The notes beneath the pieces were generated by a model, which saw nothing but the letters and a program-made list of their open reading frames with translations, made no database searches and was not told the DNA's origin. A program made the position numbers and the translations under genes. Positions 11,701-19,611 of a stretch of DNA of 64,000 nucleotides are shown piece after piece; the first letter of the stretch is position 1; each line of letters begins with the position of its first letter. The stretch comes from Bog-473 sp963704355. GTDB taxonomy: Bacteria > Actinomycetota > Acidimicrobiia > Acidimicrobiales > RAAP-2. The DNA lies in assembly GCA_963704355.1 (NCBI GenBank), contig OY969891.1:2728001-2792000 (forward strand). The letters run 5' to 3'.

Positions 11701-12031
11701 AGGTCTGGGCGGCGATCGTCCCCGTCGAGTTGGTCGTCACGTGGCAGAGCAGGGTCACCGGGCTGGTTCCCACGTTGATGGTGACCGACTCGCTCGGGTT
11801 CCAACCGGTGCCACTGACGGTAACCCGGGCGCCCGCCGCCGCCGACGAGGGGCTGACGGAAATGGTGGGACTGGCGGCGAAGGCCGGGGGGGCGAGGACG
11901 CTCAGACCGACGATCGCCAGCGTGAGGGCGCCGAAAAGAGCGGCCACGCTACGGGCCAGGCCCGCCCTTCCGTTCTGCCAGGCGGTGCCGACGCGGCGGA
12001 CCCACCGGTCATCGTTGCTGTGACCGACCAT
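8765..12031 (-). CDS. Large secreted protein of repeated Ig-like/TIG-type modules
   Basis: The 1,088-aa product starts at ATG 12031 with GAGGAG upstream. A signal peptide ends near PPAFAASPT. The rest consists of alternating beta-rich modules. One type carries GQPVTFSGSGWPANDSISVR-like text with a Cys pair (VC...SCTVPTT). The other carries ITVTGTGF/FGSTPVTL-like text and ends YDLDVYKATI. The pair recurs about five times with strong divergence. There is no LPXTG motif, membrane anchor or catalytic site. It is probably an extracellular stalk, adhesin or matrix protein. Cys pairs in alternate modules suggest disulphides. Confidence 0.8.
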   Translation of the reverse strand: MVGHSNDDRWVRRVGTAWQNGRAGLARSVAALFGALTLAIVGLSVLAPPAFAASPTISVSPSSAAAGARVTVSGTGWNPSESVTINVGTSPVTLLCHVTTNSTGTIAAQTCTVPTTLPDGPYAVSAEDSGSLSATGGTLTIGPSITLLGEAGIATATAAPGQSISITGAGFSASSSLSAKFGATAVTLNPAAVTNTVGSISGVSFTVPSDAPAGVAAVTVKDASAHSATYDLDIYGATISHAPAHAASGQPVTFSGSGWPANDSISVRLVQGANTPVPVCTLTADTTGSASPESCTVPTTVPRGSYTVVAVDGSISVQDSTPLVLQSGIVLLGQGGKPTPDATPGQQIQVTGSGFAATSTLSATFDGVTLPLLGTTLQTTASGSFTAVSFDVPTGAAAGKHSVVVSDGAGNKATYSLVVYKATITASLTKGVSGRHINFTGSGWPGEDTLTISLVSSTGVFTNTCSSLAVTTNSDGGLDAHACTIATTIPQGTYTVTAVDGFLSESATAKFTLEPGIQLLGQANTTTADVDQNQTVGIVATGFAPSTELTVEFGGTAEPTTPSILETGTQGSLTTSPTPTFVVPGVSSPKTVKVTVLETGTPAILATFTLHVFKATITPAATSGISGHQLAFTGSGWPGNDPVNVRLVFGTNVATVCQLKSDTTGNIEKQTCPVPNTIPDIALDPGTGYTLNAEDTFINYNYSAAFTVDPGITMELVTSQGPTTNVIHRAAVGQVVGVLGTGFGSNSYVTAEQGTTSVVLTSNGLSTGGSTSTGSTTPEFTVQSVTSPGPVTITITDGDGDVATFTLDVYKATISHSTTGGSSTASGHRVTLTGSGWPGSATINVTLSLGTAVSQPVCTISADSTGTIAAQTCTVPTGLPANEYKLDASDNQIYIMDTATFVLTPGLTLYGATTGHATTTAAPGQSIGVTGTGYAPATALTAKFGSTPVTLSPAPTIVTSGTFSGTAFTVPAGTAPGQYVVTITDADADSATYDLTVYNASITDSSNTGAPGQPLEFSGSGWPANDPVTVRLVAGSSVTTVCTIETDSTGTLDLASCNVPTTQASGTYTVNATDGSISVNDSALLTVS

Positions 12032-12319
12032 GTGCTCTCACTCCTCGGGTGTGCGTATTCAGCTATTCGGACTACTGGCGCCGAGGACAGCTCTCGAACC
12101 AGGGCTGCCCAGTGGGTGCCGTGCGCCTTGCCCTCGAGCGGCATCCCACCTGCATGCGGGAGGCTCGCCGCCGGTTGAAGGCACGTAGTCCCACCCGCCA
12201 GAGAATCGACGCATCGCTCCACTTTCTTGAGCGCCATTCGCCAATGGGTCAAAACCCCGCGCCCTCGCCAATCATGCCAAGAATAGTGGAGGAGCGGGTC
12301 GCGCCCGGGTATATCAGCC
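12032..12319. other. Intergenic region between the MFS gene and the Ig-like protein gene
   Basis: This 288-bp stretch must hold the promoter of the leftward Ig-like protein gene. A possible very degenerate copy of the palindromic repeat lies at about 12195-12240; on the minus strand its arms read aagaaag and tctctgg. The match is too weak to count as a copy. No gene is seen. Confidence 0.25.
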
Positions 12320-13816
12320 CTATTCGACCGAGGACAGCCGGGCGTTGGCCAACGTCCCCGCCGAGCGCAGGGCCGAGACCACCCCCGCACAGAATGCGAT
12401 CGCCGCCAGCACGTAGGCCGTCACCGAGAACGCGTGCGCCGCCCCGGCGGCGACCTCGGTCACGCCGGACCCAGCCCCCCGGTCGCCCCCTGCCACGGTG
12501 AAGATCGTCCCCGTCACGGCCAGGCCCAACGCCGTCCCCAACCCCCGCGTCATGTTCAAGACCCCCGAGGCCATCCCGGCGTGCGACTCCGGTGCGGCAC
12601 CCATGATCGACGCGTTGTTGGGCGAGGTGAACAGCCCCATCCCCACGCCGACGCACGCCAACAACACTAAGAACGCCGCGACCGTCGACGGCCGCATCGC
12701 CCCCAGCAGGACGAGCGCCACACACACCAAGCCCATCCCCGTCACGCACAAGGGACGAGCGCCGACCTGGTCGGCCACCCGTCCGGCCAGCGGTGCCACC
12801 ACGCCGAAGGCGAACGGAAACGCCATCAGCTCCAACCCCGAGCGGGCCGTCCCGTAGCCCAACGCACGCTCGAAGTAGAACGGCACCAACAACAGCACCC
12901 CGAACATCACCAGGTACGACCCCATGCCGCTGGCGATTCCCGTCGAGAACCGTGCGCTCCGGAACAGGCCGAGGTCCATCATCGGATCGCCCGTCCGTCG
13001 CTCGTGCACCACGAACCAGCCACCAAGACCGAAGGCCACGACGAACAACGCGACGATCAGCGCCGACCCCCACCCGAGCGTCGCTCCGAAGGAGATCGCC
13101 GACAGCAGCAGCACAACGGCCGGGAAGAACACCGCCAACCCCGTCCAGTCGAAGCGAACCCGGGCCAACAGGTGACGCGACCGGGGCACCAACAAGACCG
13201 CCGCCACCGCCCCGAACACCCCGAACGGCACGTTGACGAAGAAGATCAGGCGCCACCCCCCGGCGGCCAGCAACAGCCCACCCACGCTCGGGCCTAGAGC
13301 AAGCCCCAGCGCCTGGGCCGCACCCTGGAACCCGATTGCGCGGCCCAGCGACCGTGCCGGCACCACGAGCACAATGATCGCCAGCGAATTCGCCTGCAGC
13401 ATCGCCGCCCCCACCGCCTGCAAGGCCCGGAACCCGCACAGCCACCCCAGCCCGGGCGCCAGCCCGCACAGCACCGAGGCCAGCGTGAAGATCACGAAGC
13501 CGTAGACGTAGAGCAGCTTGCGCCCCCACATGTCGGCGAAACGCCCCACGGCCGTCACCGTCGCCACGAGCACGACGAGATACGACAACCCGACCCACGT
13601 CACCGCACCCACCGAGGCGTCGAAGGTGTGCTGCAACGTGGGCAGCGCGACCGTCACGATCGATGCGTCGAGCTGGCCCATGAAGGCGCCGACGCAGACG
13701 GCGGCCACGGCGAACCAGGGGGCGTTGGGCTTCTCCCGGATCAGCTGGGGGCGCCGCGGTTCGACCAGGAGCCGGTCCCACGTCCACGTCCAGGGGCGTG
13801 GCGCGTCGGACGTCAC
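12320..13816 (-). CDS. MFS drug/metabolite exporter, DHA2 (14-helix) type
   Basis: The 498-aa integral membrane protein starts at GTG 13816, within a GTGA overlap with the glycosidase stop. It has the MFS motif A (GRFADMWGRKLL), an early QLDASIVTVALPTL segment typical of DHA2 multidrug exporters, a Gly/Pro-rich helix 5 (QALGLALGPSVGG) and about 14 hydrophobic helices. It is last in a four-gene overlapping operon. It may export a product or toxic compound linked to the upstream enzymes; the substrate is unknown. Confidence 0.9.
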   Translation of the reverse strand: MTSDAPRPWTWTWDRLLVEPRRPQLIREKPNAPWFAVAAVCVGAFMGQLDASIVTVALPTLQHTFDASVGAVTWVGLSYLVVLVATVTAVGRFADMWGRKLLYVYGFVIFTLASVLCGLAPGLGWLCGFRALQAVGAAMLQANSLAIIVLVVPARSLGRAIGFQGAAQALGLALGPSVGGLLLAAGGWRLIFFVNVPFGVFGAVAAVLLVPRSRHLLARVRFDWTGLAVFFPAVVLLLSAISFGATLGWGSALIVALFVVAFGLGGWFVVHERRTGDPMMDLGLFRSARFSTGIASGMGSYLVMFGVLLLVPFYFERALGYGTARSGLELMAFPFAFGVVAPLAGRVADQVGARPLCVTGMGLVCVALVLLGAMRPSTVAAFLVLLACVGVGMGLFTSPNNASIMGAAPESHAGMASGVLNMTRGLGTALGLAVTGTIFTVAGGDRGAGSGVTEVAAGAAHAFSVTAYVLAAIAFCAGVVSALRSAGTLANARLSSVE

Positions 13817-16197
13817 GTGGTCGCTCGGATGTCCCGTGACGATGTGCCGACGAGCAACGGGGTGGCCACAGCGTCGATCCTGACTTCCACCAGTCGGCGC
13901 TCGCCCGGGTCCAACCTGACTTTCACGAACCCCGCCAGCTCGTGGTGGTCGTCGATGCGCCGGTACACCTGCACCACCTCGGTGCCGCGTCGCGTGCCGC
14001 GGTTCAAGAGCTGCACCGACACCGAGTCCGCCGAGATCGTCACGTCCTCCCACACCACGTCGCCGTAGGTCAGCCCGTGGCCGAAGGGGAACAGGGGCTC
14101 GATGCCCGCCGCGTCGTAGTGCCGGTACCCGACCCGCACGCCTTCCTCGTAGACCACCTTGCCGTCGACGCCGGGGTAGCGCTCGGTCGCGCCCGCGGCC
14201 GGTGTGTCCTCCAGTCGGGCCGGCAATGTGATGGGCAGCCGTCCCCCCGGGTCCGACGCCCCGACCAAGATGTCGGCCAGCGCATCGGCCCCTTCCTCGC
14301 CGGCGTACCACGTGACGAGGATGGCTCCGGCCCGATCGGCCCACGGCATCTCGACCGGCGAGCCCGCGTTCACCACCACGACCGTGCGCGGGTTGGCCTC
14401 GATGACCGCCTCGATGAGCTCGCGCTGGCGGCCCGGCAGCGCGAGGTCGGGCCGGTCGTACCCCTCGGATTCCCACTGCCCGTTCAGGCCCACCACGACG
14501 ACCGCGACGTCGGCTTCGGCGGCTGCGGCGACCGCCCGCTCGAACTCGTCGCCGGGGTCGGGGCGCGCTGCACCGATGCGCGCGCCCATGATCAGGTTGG
14601 ACGTCGAGCGCGGCCACACGTCGACGCTTAGCGCGTAGGCACGGCCGGCCTCGAGCTCGTACGCCACCTCGACCGGCTCGCTGCCCGCGCCGTAGAATCC
14701 GGTGCCGCGCACCGGCTCGCTGTTGTCGACCACGACCTCGCCGTCGAGGCGCAACACGGCCCGCCCGGCCGTCTCGAGGCCCAGGCGCCAGCTGCCCGAG
14801 GTGTCGGGGGTGAACGTGGCCGAGAGGCGGGCCGACCACCGCCCCGTCTCCAGCCCGACCGGCGGTCCGATCCACACGGCGCGTGCCGAACGGGTCACAC
14901 CGGTCGCGACCGGCGAGGGGACTTCACCCTCACGGGTCGGCGGGTCGGGCCGGTCGAAGTACTCGACGGTGAAGCCCTCGTACGGCGCCAGCAATCGGAC
15001 GTCGATCGGCGCCAGGCCCTTGTCGATACGGCAGCCCACCTCGAACGTCACCGTCGCGCCCGGCAGTCGCGCGGTCAGGGCGTCCGCGACGCTCCGGCGC
15101 CGGAAAGGCGTCACCTCGGAGCTCCCGCCGCCCATCGCCATCTGGCTCGCGTTGGGACCGATGACGGCCACGCTCGACAGCGTGGCAGGGTCGAGCGGGA
15201 GCAGCCCGTCGTTCGCCAGCAGGACCGTGCCGGCGGCGGCCACCTCTCTGGCCACGGCGCGGCGGCCCGGGTCGTCCTCCTCGCGCTCGGCGGCGGCGGC
15301 CGTCGCGACCGGCCCGTCCGGGCCGATCAGGCCGACGCGCGCCATGAGACGCAGCACGTGGCGCACCTGGCCCTCGACCACGACCTCGTCGACGTGGCCA
15401 GCGCGGACCGCGCCGGCGAGGGCAGGGCCGAACCAGTGCGGTGGTCCCGGCATCTCGAGGTCCAGGCCGGCGCGGGCCGCCGGAGTCGTCGAATGCGTGC
15501 CGTACCAGTCCGACACGACCAGCCCGTCGAACTCCCACTCGTCGCGCAGGATGCCGTCGATCAGGTCCAGCTGCTCGCCGCAGTAGATCCCGTTCACCTT
15601 GTTGTACGCGGTCATCAGCGCCCACACGCCGGCCTCGCACACCGCCGCTTCGAACGGCACCAGGTGCACGGCGCGCAGCGTGTCCTCGTCGACCTCGGCG
15701 CTGATGGTCATCCGTTCGTACTCCTGGTCGTTACAGGCGAAATGCTTGACGCAGCACGCGACGCCGTGGCTCTGGACGCCGGTGACGTACGCCACGGTGA
15801 GACGGGCGGTGAGCAGTGGGTCCTCAGACAGCGACTCGAACGTGCGGCCGGCCAGGGGAGTGCGGGGGATGCAGACCGTCGGGCCCAGGAGCACGTGCAC
15901 GCCTTTGGACGCCGCCTCCGCGGCCAGGACCTCGCCCAGGCGCCCGACCAACTCGGTGTCCCAGGTCGAGCCGACGGCCATGCCACACGGGAGCGACAAC
16001 GAGCGTCGCCCGCCGAAGCTGTCGCCCCGCACACCCGACGGACCGTCGGAGACCTTGAGCGCAGGGATGCCCAGGCGGGGGACCGGGGGCAGGTACCACA
16101 GGCTTGCTCCGGCCGTCAGCGAGCACCTCTCGTCGAGGTTGAGCTCGGCGACGAGGCGCTCGATGGCGCCGGCGGACTCGGCTCCGGCGTCTACCAC
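13813..16197 (-). CDS. Glycoside hydrolase family 3 beta-glucosidase with PA14 insert
   Basis: The 794-aa enzyme starts at GTG 16197 and overlaps the upstream gene by 7 nt. Domains: N-terminal barrel (about 20-290) with KHFACNDQEYERM and the nucleophile Asp230 in VVSDWYG; alpha/beta sandwich split by a PA14-type insert (about 410-530); second part with GYDRPDLALPGRQ; C-terminal fibronectin-III-like domain (about 700-790). This order matches PA14-containing GH3 beta-glucosidases, which cleave terminal beta-glucosides or related glycosides. No signal peptide is visible, so it is probably cytoplasmic and acts on imported glycosides. Confidence 0.92.
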   Translation of the reverse strand: MVDAGAESAGAIERLVAELNLDERCSLTAGASLWYLPPVPRLGIPALKVSDGPSGVRGDSFGGRRSLSLPCGMAVGSTWDTELVGRLGEVLAAEAASKGVHVLLGPTVCIPRTPLAGRTFESLSEDPLLTARLTVAYVTGVQSHGVACCVKHFACNDQEYERMTISAEVDEDTLRAVHLVPFEAAVCEAGVWALMTAYNKVNGIYCGEQLDLIDGILRDEWEFDGLVVSDWYGTHSTTPAARAGLDLEMPGPPHWFGPALAGAVRAGHVDEVVVEGQVRHVLRLMARVGLIGPDGPVATAAAAEREEDDPGRRAVAREVAAAGTVLLANDGLLPLDPATLSSVAVIGPNASQMAMGGGSSEVTPFRRRSVADALTARLPGATVTFEVGCRIDKGLAPIDVRLLAPYEGFTVEYFDRPDPPTREGEVPSPVATGVTRSARAVWIGPPVGLETGRWSARLSATFTPDTSGSWRLGLETAGRAVLRLDGEVVVDNSEPVRGTGFYGAGSEPVEVAYELEAGRAYALSVDVWPRSTSNLIMGARIGAARPDPGDEFERAVAAAAEADVAVVVVGLNGQWESEGYDRPDLALPGRQRELIEAVIEANPRTVVVVNAGSPVEMPWADRAGAILVTWYAGEEGADALADILVGASDPGGRLPITLPARLEDTPAAGATERYPGVDGKVVYEEGVRVGYRHYDAAGIEPLFPFGHGLTYGDVVWEDVTISADSVSVQLLNRGTRRGTEVVQVYRRIDDHHELAGFVKVRLDPGERRLVEVRIDAVATPLLVGTSSRDIRATT

Positions 16198-18020
16198 GTG
16201 TCCACGAAGGGGCGGCCCTGCGCCCGCACCGAGCGAGGTGGAGCCGACGCCAGGGCGTGTGTGACGCGGGCCCTGGTGTCGGCGGGGTCGATGACGTCGT
16301 CGATCTCGAAGTGCTCGGCCACGTGCAACGCCTTGCCGTGCTGGTAGGCGCGCTCGACCATGGCGTCGAAAGCGGCCGCGCGCGCCTCGGGTTCTTCGAT
16401 GGCGTCGAGCTCGCGCCGGAAGCCCAGCCGGACGGCGCCTTCGAGGCGCATGCCGCCGAGCTCGCCGGTCGGCCAGGCGACCGTGAACAGTGGGCGGTGG
16501 AACGATCCCCCCGCCATCGCCTGCGCGCCCAGCCCGTAGCCCTTGCGCAAGATGACACAGCAGAAGGGCACGCTGAGGGATGCGCCGACCACGAACATGC
16601 GGCTCACATGGCGTACCAGCGCGGTCTCCTCCGCGTCGGGGCCCACCATGAATCCCGGCGTGTCACACAGCGAGAGCACCGGCAGCCCGAAGGCCTCGCA
16701 GAGCTGCAAGAACCGGGCCGCCTTGTCGGCACAGGGCCCGTCCACCGCGCCGGCCAGGTGCAGCGGATTGTTGGCGATGACGCCGACGGCGTGGCCCTCC
16801 ATGCGGGCGAGCGCAGTGACCATCCCCGGCGCGAACGCCGGGCGCAGCTCGAGCACGGAGCCCTCGTCGGCCAGCAATTCGAGCGCACGGTGGACGTCGT
16901 AGACGCGGCGGCGATCGGGCGGCACCACGTCGCGCAGGAGCGTCTGGTCCGGTGTCGTCCACGTCGGGAGGTCACCCTGGAAGTAGGACAGGTACCTGCG
17001 CGCGACGTCGACGGCCTGCTTCTCGTCCGCGACCAGGACGTCGATGACGCCGTTGGGCACCTGCACCGACACGGGGCCGACGTCTTCGGGGGCGAACACC
17101 CCGAGGCCGCCGCCCTCGATCATGGCCGGGCCACCCATCCCGATGTTGGCGTCGGGGGTGGCGATGATGACATGGCAACATCCGAGCAGCGCCGCGTTGC
17201 CGGCGAAGCAGCGCCCGGACACGATGCCGACGAGCGGGACCTGCCCGCTCAGCGCCGCGAACAGCGCGAAGGCCTCGGTGTCGAGTCCTGTCACGACGGC
17301 CGTGTCGGTGTCGCCGGGGCGCCCGCCGCCGCCCTCGGCGAACAGGACCACGGGGAGATGCAGCCGCTCGACGAGCTCGAAGAGGCGGTCCTTCTTCTTG
17401 TGGTTCATCTGGCCCTGGGTGCCCGCCAGGACCGAGTAGTCGTACGACAGGACGGCGCAGCGCGCCTGTTCGGACCGGAACAGGTGGCCGTTCACGCGGC
17501 CGATCCCGGTGATCAGACCGTCGGCCGGCGTGTTGGCGATCAGGTCGTCGGTGCTGCGGCGCGCCCGCTGCGCGGCGATGACGAAGCGCCCGTACTCCTC
17601 GAAGCTGCCCGGGTCGCACAGATCCTCGATGTTCTCGCGCGCCGTTCTGCGCCCGGCGTCGTGGCGGCGCTCCGTCGCCTGGGGCCGGCCCGGATCGAGG
17701 GTGGCGGCAACGCGGGCGCGCACTTCGGAGAGCTCCGGGCGGACGTCGACGGCGCTGGACGCGGCAGAGACGGTGGGGGCTTCCGACAAGACGACAGCGT
17801 CCGTGGTCGCGCTGAGCGACAGCAGCATGTCCCCGGGCTGCACGGCATCGCCGGGCGCCACCGCCACCGAGTCGATCCGTCCCGGCGTGGCGGCCTCCAC
17901 CACATGCTCCATCTTCATGGACTCGAGCACGACGAGGACGGCGCCTGGGCGCACGCGGTCGCCCGGGGCCACCTCGACCCGGAGCACGGTGCCGGCGAAG
18001 GAGGCGGTGAGGTCAGTCAC
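16191..18020 (-). CDS. Biotin-dependent carboxylase: biotin carrier domain fused to carboxyltransferase
   Basis: The 609-aa protein begins with a biotinyl domain (residues 1-70) carrying the biotinylation motif ESMKMEH with Lys36. A full carboxyltransferase of the acyl-CoA carboxylase beta type follows (about 90-600), with GGGGRPGD, an oxyanion-type GRCFAGNAALLG and LCDTPGFMVGP. The carrier is normally fused to biotin carboxylase, so its attachment to the carboxyltransferase is unusual. No biotin carboxylase gene is in the window, so one must be supplied in trans. The acyl-CoA substrate is not evident. It overlaps both neighbours in the operon. Confidence 0.88.
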   Translation of the reverse strand: MTDLTASFAGTVLRVEVAPGDRVRPGAVLVVLESMKMEHVVEAATPGRIDSVAVAPGDAVQPGDMLLSLSATTDAVVLSEAPTVSAASSAVDVRPELSEVRARVAATLDPGRPQATERRHDAGRRTARENIEDLCDPGSFEEYGRFVIAAQRARRSTDDLIANTPADGLITGIGRVNGHLFRSEQARCAVLSYDYSVLAGTQGQMNHKKKDRLFELVERLHLPVVLFAEGGGGRPGDTDTAVVTGLDTEAFALFAALSGQVPLVGIVSGRCFAGNAALLGCCHVIIATPDANIGMGGPAMIEGGGLGVFAPEDVGPVSVQVPNGVIDVLVADEKQAVDVARRYLSYFQGDLPTWTTPDQTLLRDVVPPDRRRVYDVHRALELLADEGSVLELRPAFAPGMVTALARMEGHAVGVIANNPLHLAGAVDGPCADKAARFLQLCEAFGLPVLSLCDTPGFMVGPDAEETALVRHVSRMFVVGASLSVPFCCVILRKGYGLGAQAMAGGSFHRPLFTVAWPTGELGGMRLEGAVRLGFRRELDAIEEPEARAAAFDAMVERAYQHGKALHVAEHFEIDDVIDPADTRARVTHALASAPPRSVRAQGRPFVDTW

Positions 18021-18675
18021 CCTGCCAGAGCGGCTGGTCCACCTCGAAGCCCGGGTCGGCCCCCCAGGTGTTGCGGTAGGCGACCTCGTGGGCGGGGCGG
18101 CGCTCGGCGATGGCCCAGGTGCCGGTGGGCCAGCCGAAGCTGACGGTGCCCGAGAGGATCCAGCCTTGGTCGGTCGGCACGCCGAGGATCTCGAGGGTCT
18201 CGGCCGGGTGGAAGAACTGGAGCAGCGCGGTGAGGCAGCTGCCGACGCCCTGGCCCCGGGCGGCGAGCATGGCGTTCCACACGGCCGGGTAGATGGAGCC
18301 GCCCGTCGGGTCGTGCTGGCTGAACGGGAACAGGTAGAGCGGGACGTCCTCGAAGTGATCGCCCAGCCACTGGGCCGAGCGCTGGATCTTCAGGATCTCG
18401 ACGGAGGCGGGGTCGGCCGGGTTGGCGGCGGCCGCATCGAGCTGCGACTTGTAGACGGTCTTCCAGAGCTCGCCGATGGCGTGGCGGTAGAGGGGCCCGA
18501 GGGCGGCCTTCTTCTCGGGGTCGTCGAGCAGGAGGAACCGCCAGTTCTGCTGGTTGCCGCCGGAAGGGGCCCGGATGGCCGCATCGAGGATGATGGCCTG
18601 GATCTCGACGGGGATGGGGTCGGTGCTGACCCGTCGCATGGCGCGGGTCGTGTAGAGGGCCTCGTAGATGTCCAT
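18013..18675 (-). CDS. Nitroreductase-family flavoprotein
   Basis: The 220-aa protein starts at ATG 18675 and is the first gene of the nitroreductase-carboxylase-GH3-MFS operon. An N-terminal TTRAMRRVSTDPIP and PSGGNQQNWRFLLL give the usual FMN-binding pattern of the nitroreductase fold; the C-terminal half has GSCLTALL. Family members reduce nitro groups, quinones or iodinated aromatics with NAD(P)H, and some act on F420-like or enone substrates. The specific reaction is not known. Confidence 0.87.
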   Translation of the reverse strand: MDIYEALYTTRAMRRVSTDPIPVEIQAIILDAAIRAPSGGNQQNWRFLLLDDPEKKAALGPLYRHAIGELWKTVYKSQLDAAAANPADPASVEILKIQRSAQWLGDHFEDVPLYLFPFSQHDPTGGSIYPAVWNAMLAARGQGVGSCLTALLQFFHPAETLEILGVPTDQGWILSGTVSFGWPTGTWAIAERRPAHEVAYRNTWGADPGFEVDQPLWQGD

Positions 18676-18749
18676 GCACCGACCTTAGGTCGCGGTGGGC
18701 GCAGGACGAAGCTGGGTTGTCCCAGTGCTGAACTGGGCTCGGTGCGATG

Positions 18750-19091
18750 TCAGCCGAAGACCGCCAGCTCGCACGCGTTGGGGTTGGTGTCCAGGCCCAG
18801 AGTCGGGTCGAACGACTGCTCGAACCTGCCTGATGGGGCGACCCAGACGTTGCCCGCCGAGTCGTACTCGACGACGTAGGACGTGGTCGTGGGCGGCGCG
18901 TGCAGATAGGGGCCATCGGCGGCGGTGGTGAGGGGCGCGTAGTTGCTCACGTAGGTGCCGGCGCTCCATGCGGCGGGCGGCACCGGCAACGAGCCCTTTT
19001 GGGCGTCGTACGAGGTGGCGGCGAGTTCGACCGACCTGACATCGGACTCACAGGCGGCGATGGCGGCCGGCCGCTGTTGCGGCACCACCAC
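18750..19091 (-). CDS. Pseudopilin-like soluble fragment (probably truncated)
   Basis: The 113-aa frame from GTG 19091 reads AACESDVRSVELAATSYDAQ then GPYLHAPPTTTSYVVEYDSA and ends NACELAVFG. This resembles the C-terminal part of type II secretion/type IV pilin-like proteins. The usual N-terminal methylated hydrophobic helix is missing. The frame stays open upstream to about 19250 without encoding such a helix. It may be a degraded gene, or the start may be elsewhere. Codon usage is consistent with coding. Confidence 0.45.
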   Translation of the reverse strand: MVVPQQRPAAIAACESDVRSVELAATSYDAQKGSLPVPPAAWSAGTYVSNYAPLTTAADGPYLHAPPTTTSYVVEYDSAGNVWVAPSGRFEQSFDPTLGLDTNPNACELAVFG

Positions 19092-19611
19092 CGCCGGGGG
19101 CGTGACGAGCGGCGCTCCCGGGGTGATGACGACGTTGTGCAGCGTGGTGAGGGCGGCGATGAGGGCGCAAACGTCCCCATCGAAAACGTCGCTTCGAAGT
19201 CGTTCTGCGCTACCTGGGTCGCACCTGGGAAGTTGGCGTCCGTCCGCCTAGTAGGCGTAAACGAGGCCGCCCGAATCGCTGATCACGAGAATGTCGAGAG
19301 CCAGCGACTTGTCTCCGAAGACGCCCACCTCGGACCCGAGACGCAGACCAATTTCGTCGCCACCATGGAGACGAGCGGCCATGGCTCCCAGCGCGACGAC
19401 CTCGAGACGCCGAACGACCCGGCAGGCCTACATCGGCACCGCCAAATACCGGTTGACACGAACGCAGGGGTTGGGAATAATCGCTTGTCTCTCGTCGAAG
19501 GCAACCGGCGAGGATCCCAAGGGCGACCATCGGGCCGCTCCCGACCACGACGTGTCCTGATTGGCGAAGGCGCGGAGGTTTCGGCAACTCCTCGCCGTGG
19601 AGGTGGTGGCA
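19092..19611. other. Intergenic region with probable promoter and possible gene remnants
   Basis: This 520-bp stretch separates the leftward pseudopilin-like frame from the rightward repeat-protein gene. It holds a good sigma-70-type promoter at 19453-19481 facing right. On the minus strand, about 19248-19427 reads as a plausible protein end (GVFGDKSLALDILVISDSGG then LVYAY, stop), with an in-frame stop at 19428-19430. This may be a decayed gene, but the signal is weak. Confidence 0.25.
19453..19481 (+). promoter_or_regulatory. Sigma-70-type promoter for the nine-repeat secreted protein
   Basis: A perfect -35 hexamer TTGACA (19453-19458), a 17-bp spacer and the -10-like AATAAT (19476-19481) point rightward. 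Transcription would start near 19488, leaving a leader of about 124 nt before the ATG at 19612. The stretch is AT-richer than its surroundings. Confidence 0.45.

Noticed and set aside
12195..12240. Degenerate eleventh copy of the palindromic element
   Set aside because: Only short arm fragments match, and the spacing between arms differs by about four bases.
19248..19560. Leftward gene ending LVYAY
   Set aside because: An internal stop at 19428-19430 and no recognisable family; it may be a remnant but the signal is too weak for a gene call.
19488..19611. Riboswitch (c-di-GMP type) in the leader of the nine-repeat gene
   Set aside because: Some purine-rich motifs are present but the GAAA tetraloop and the expected stem order of that class are missing.
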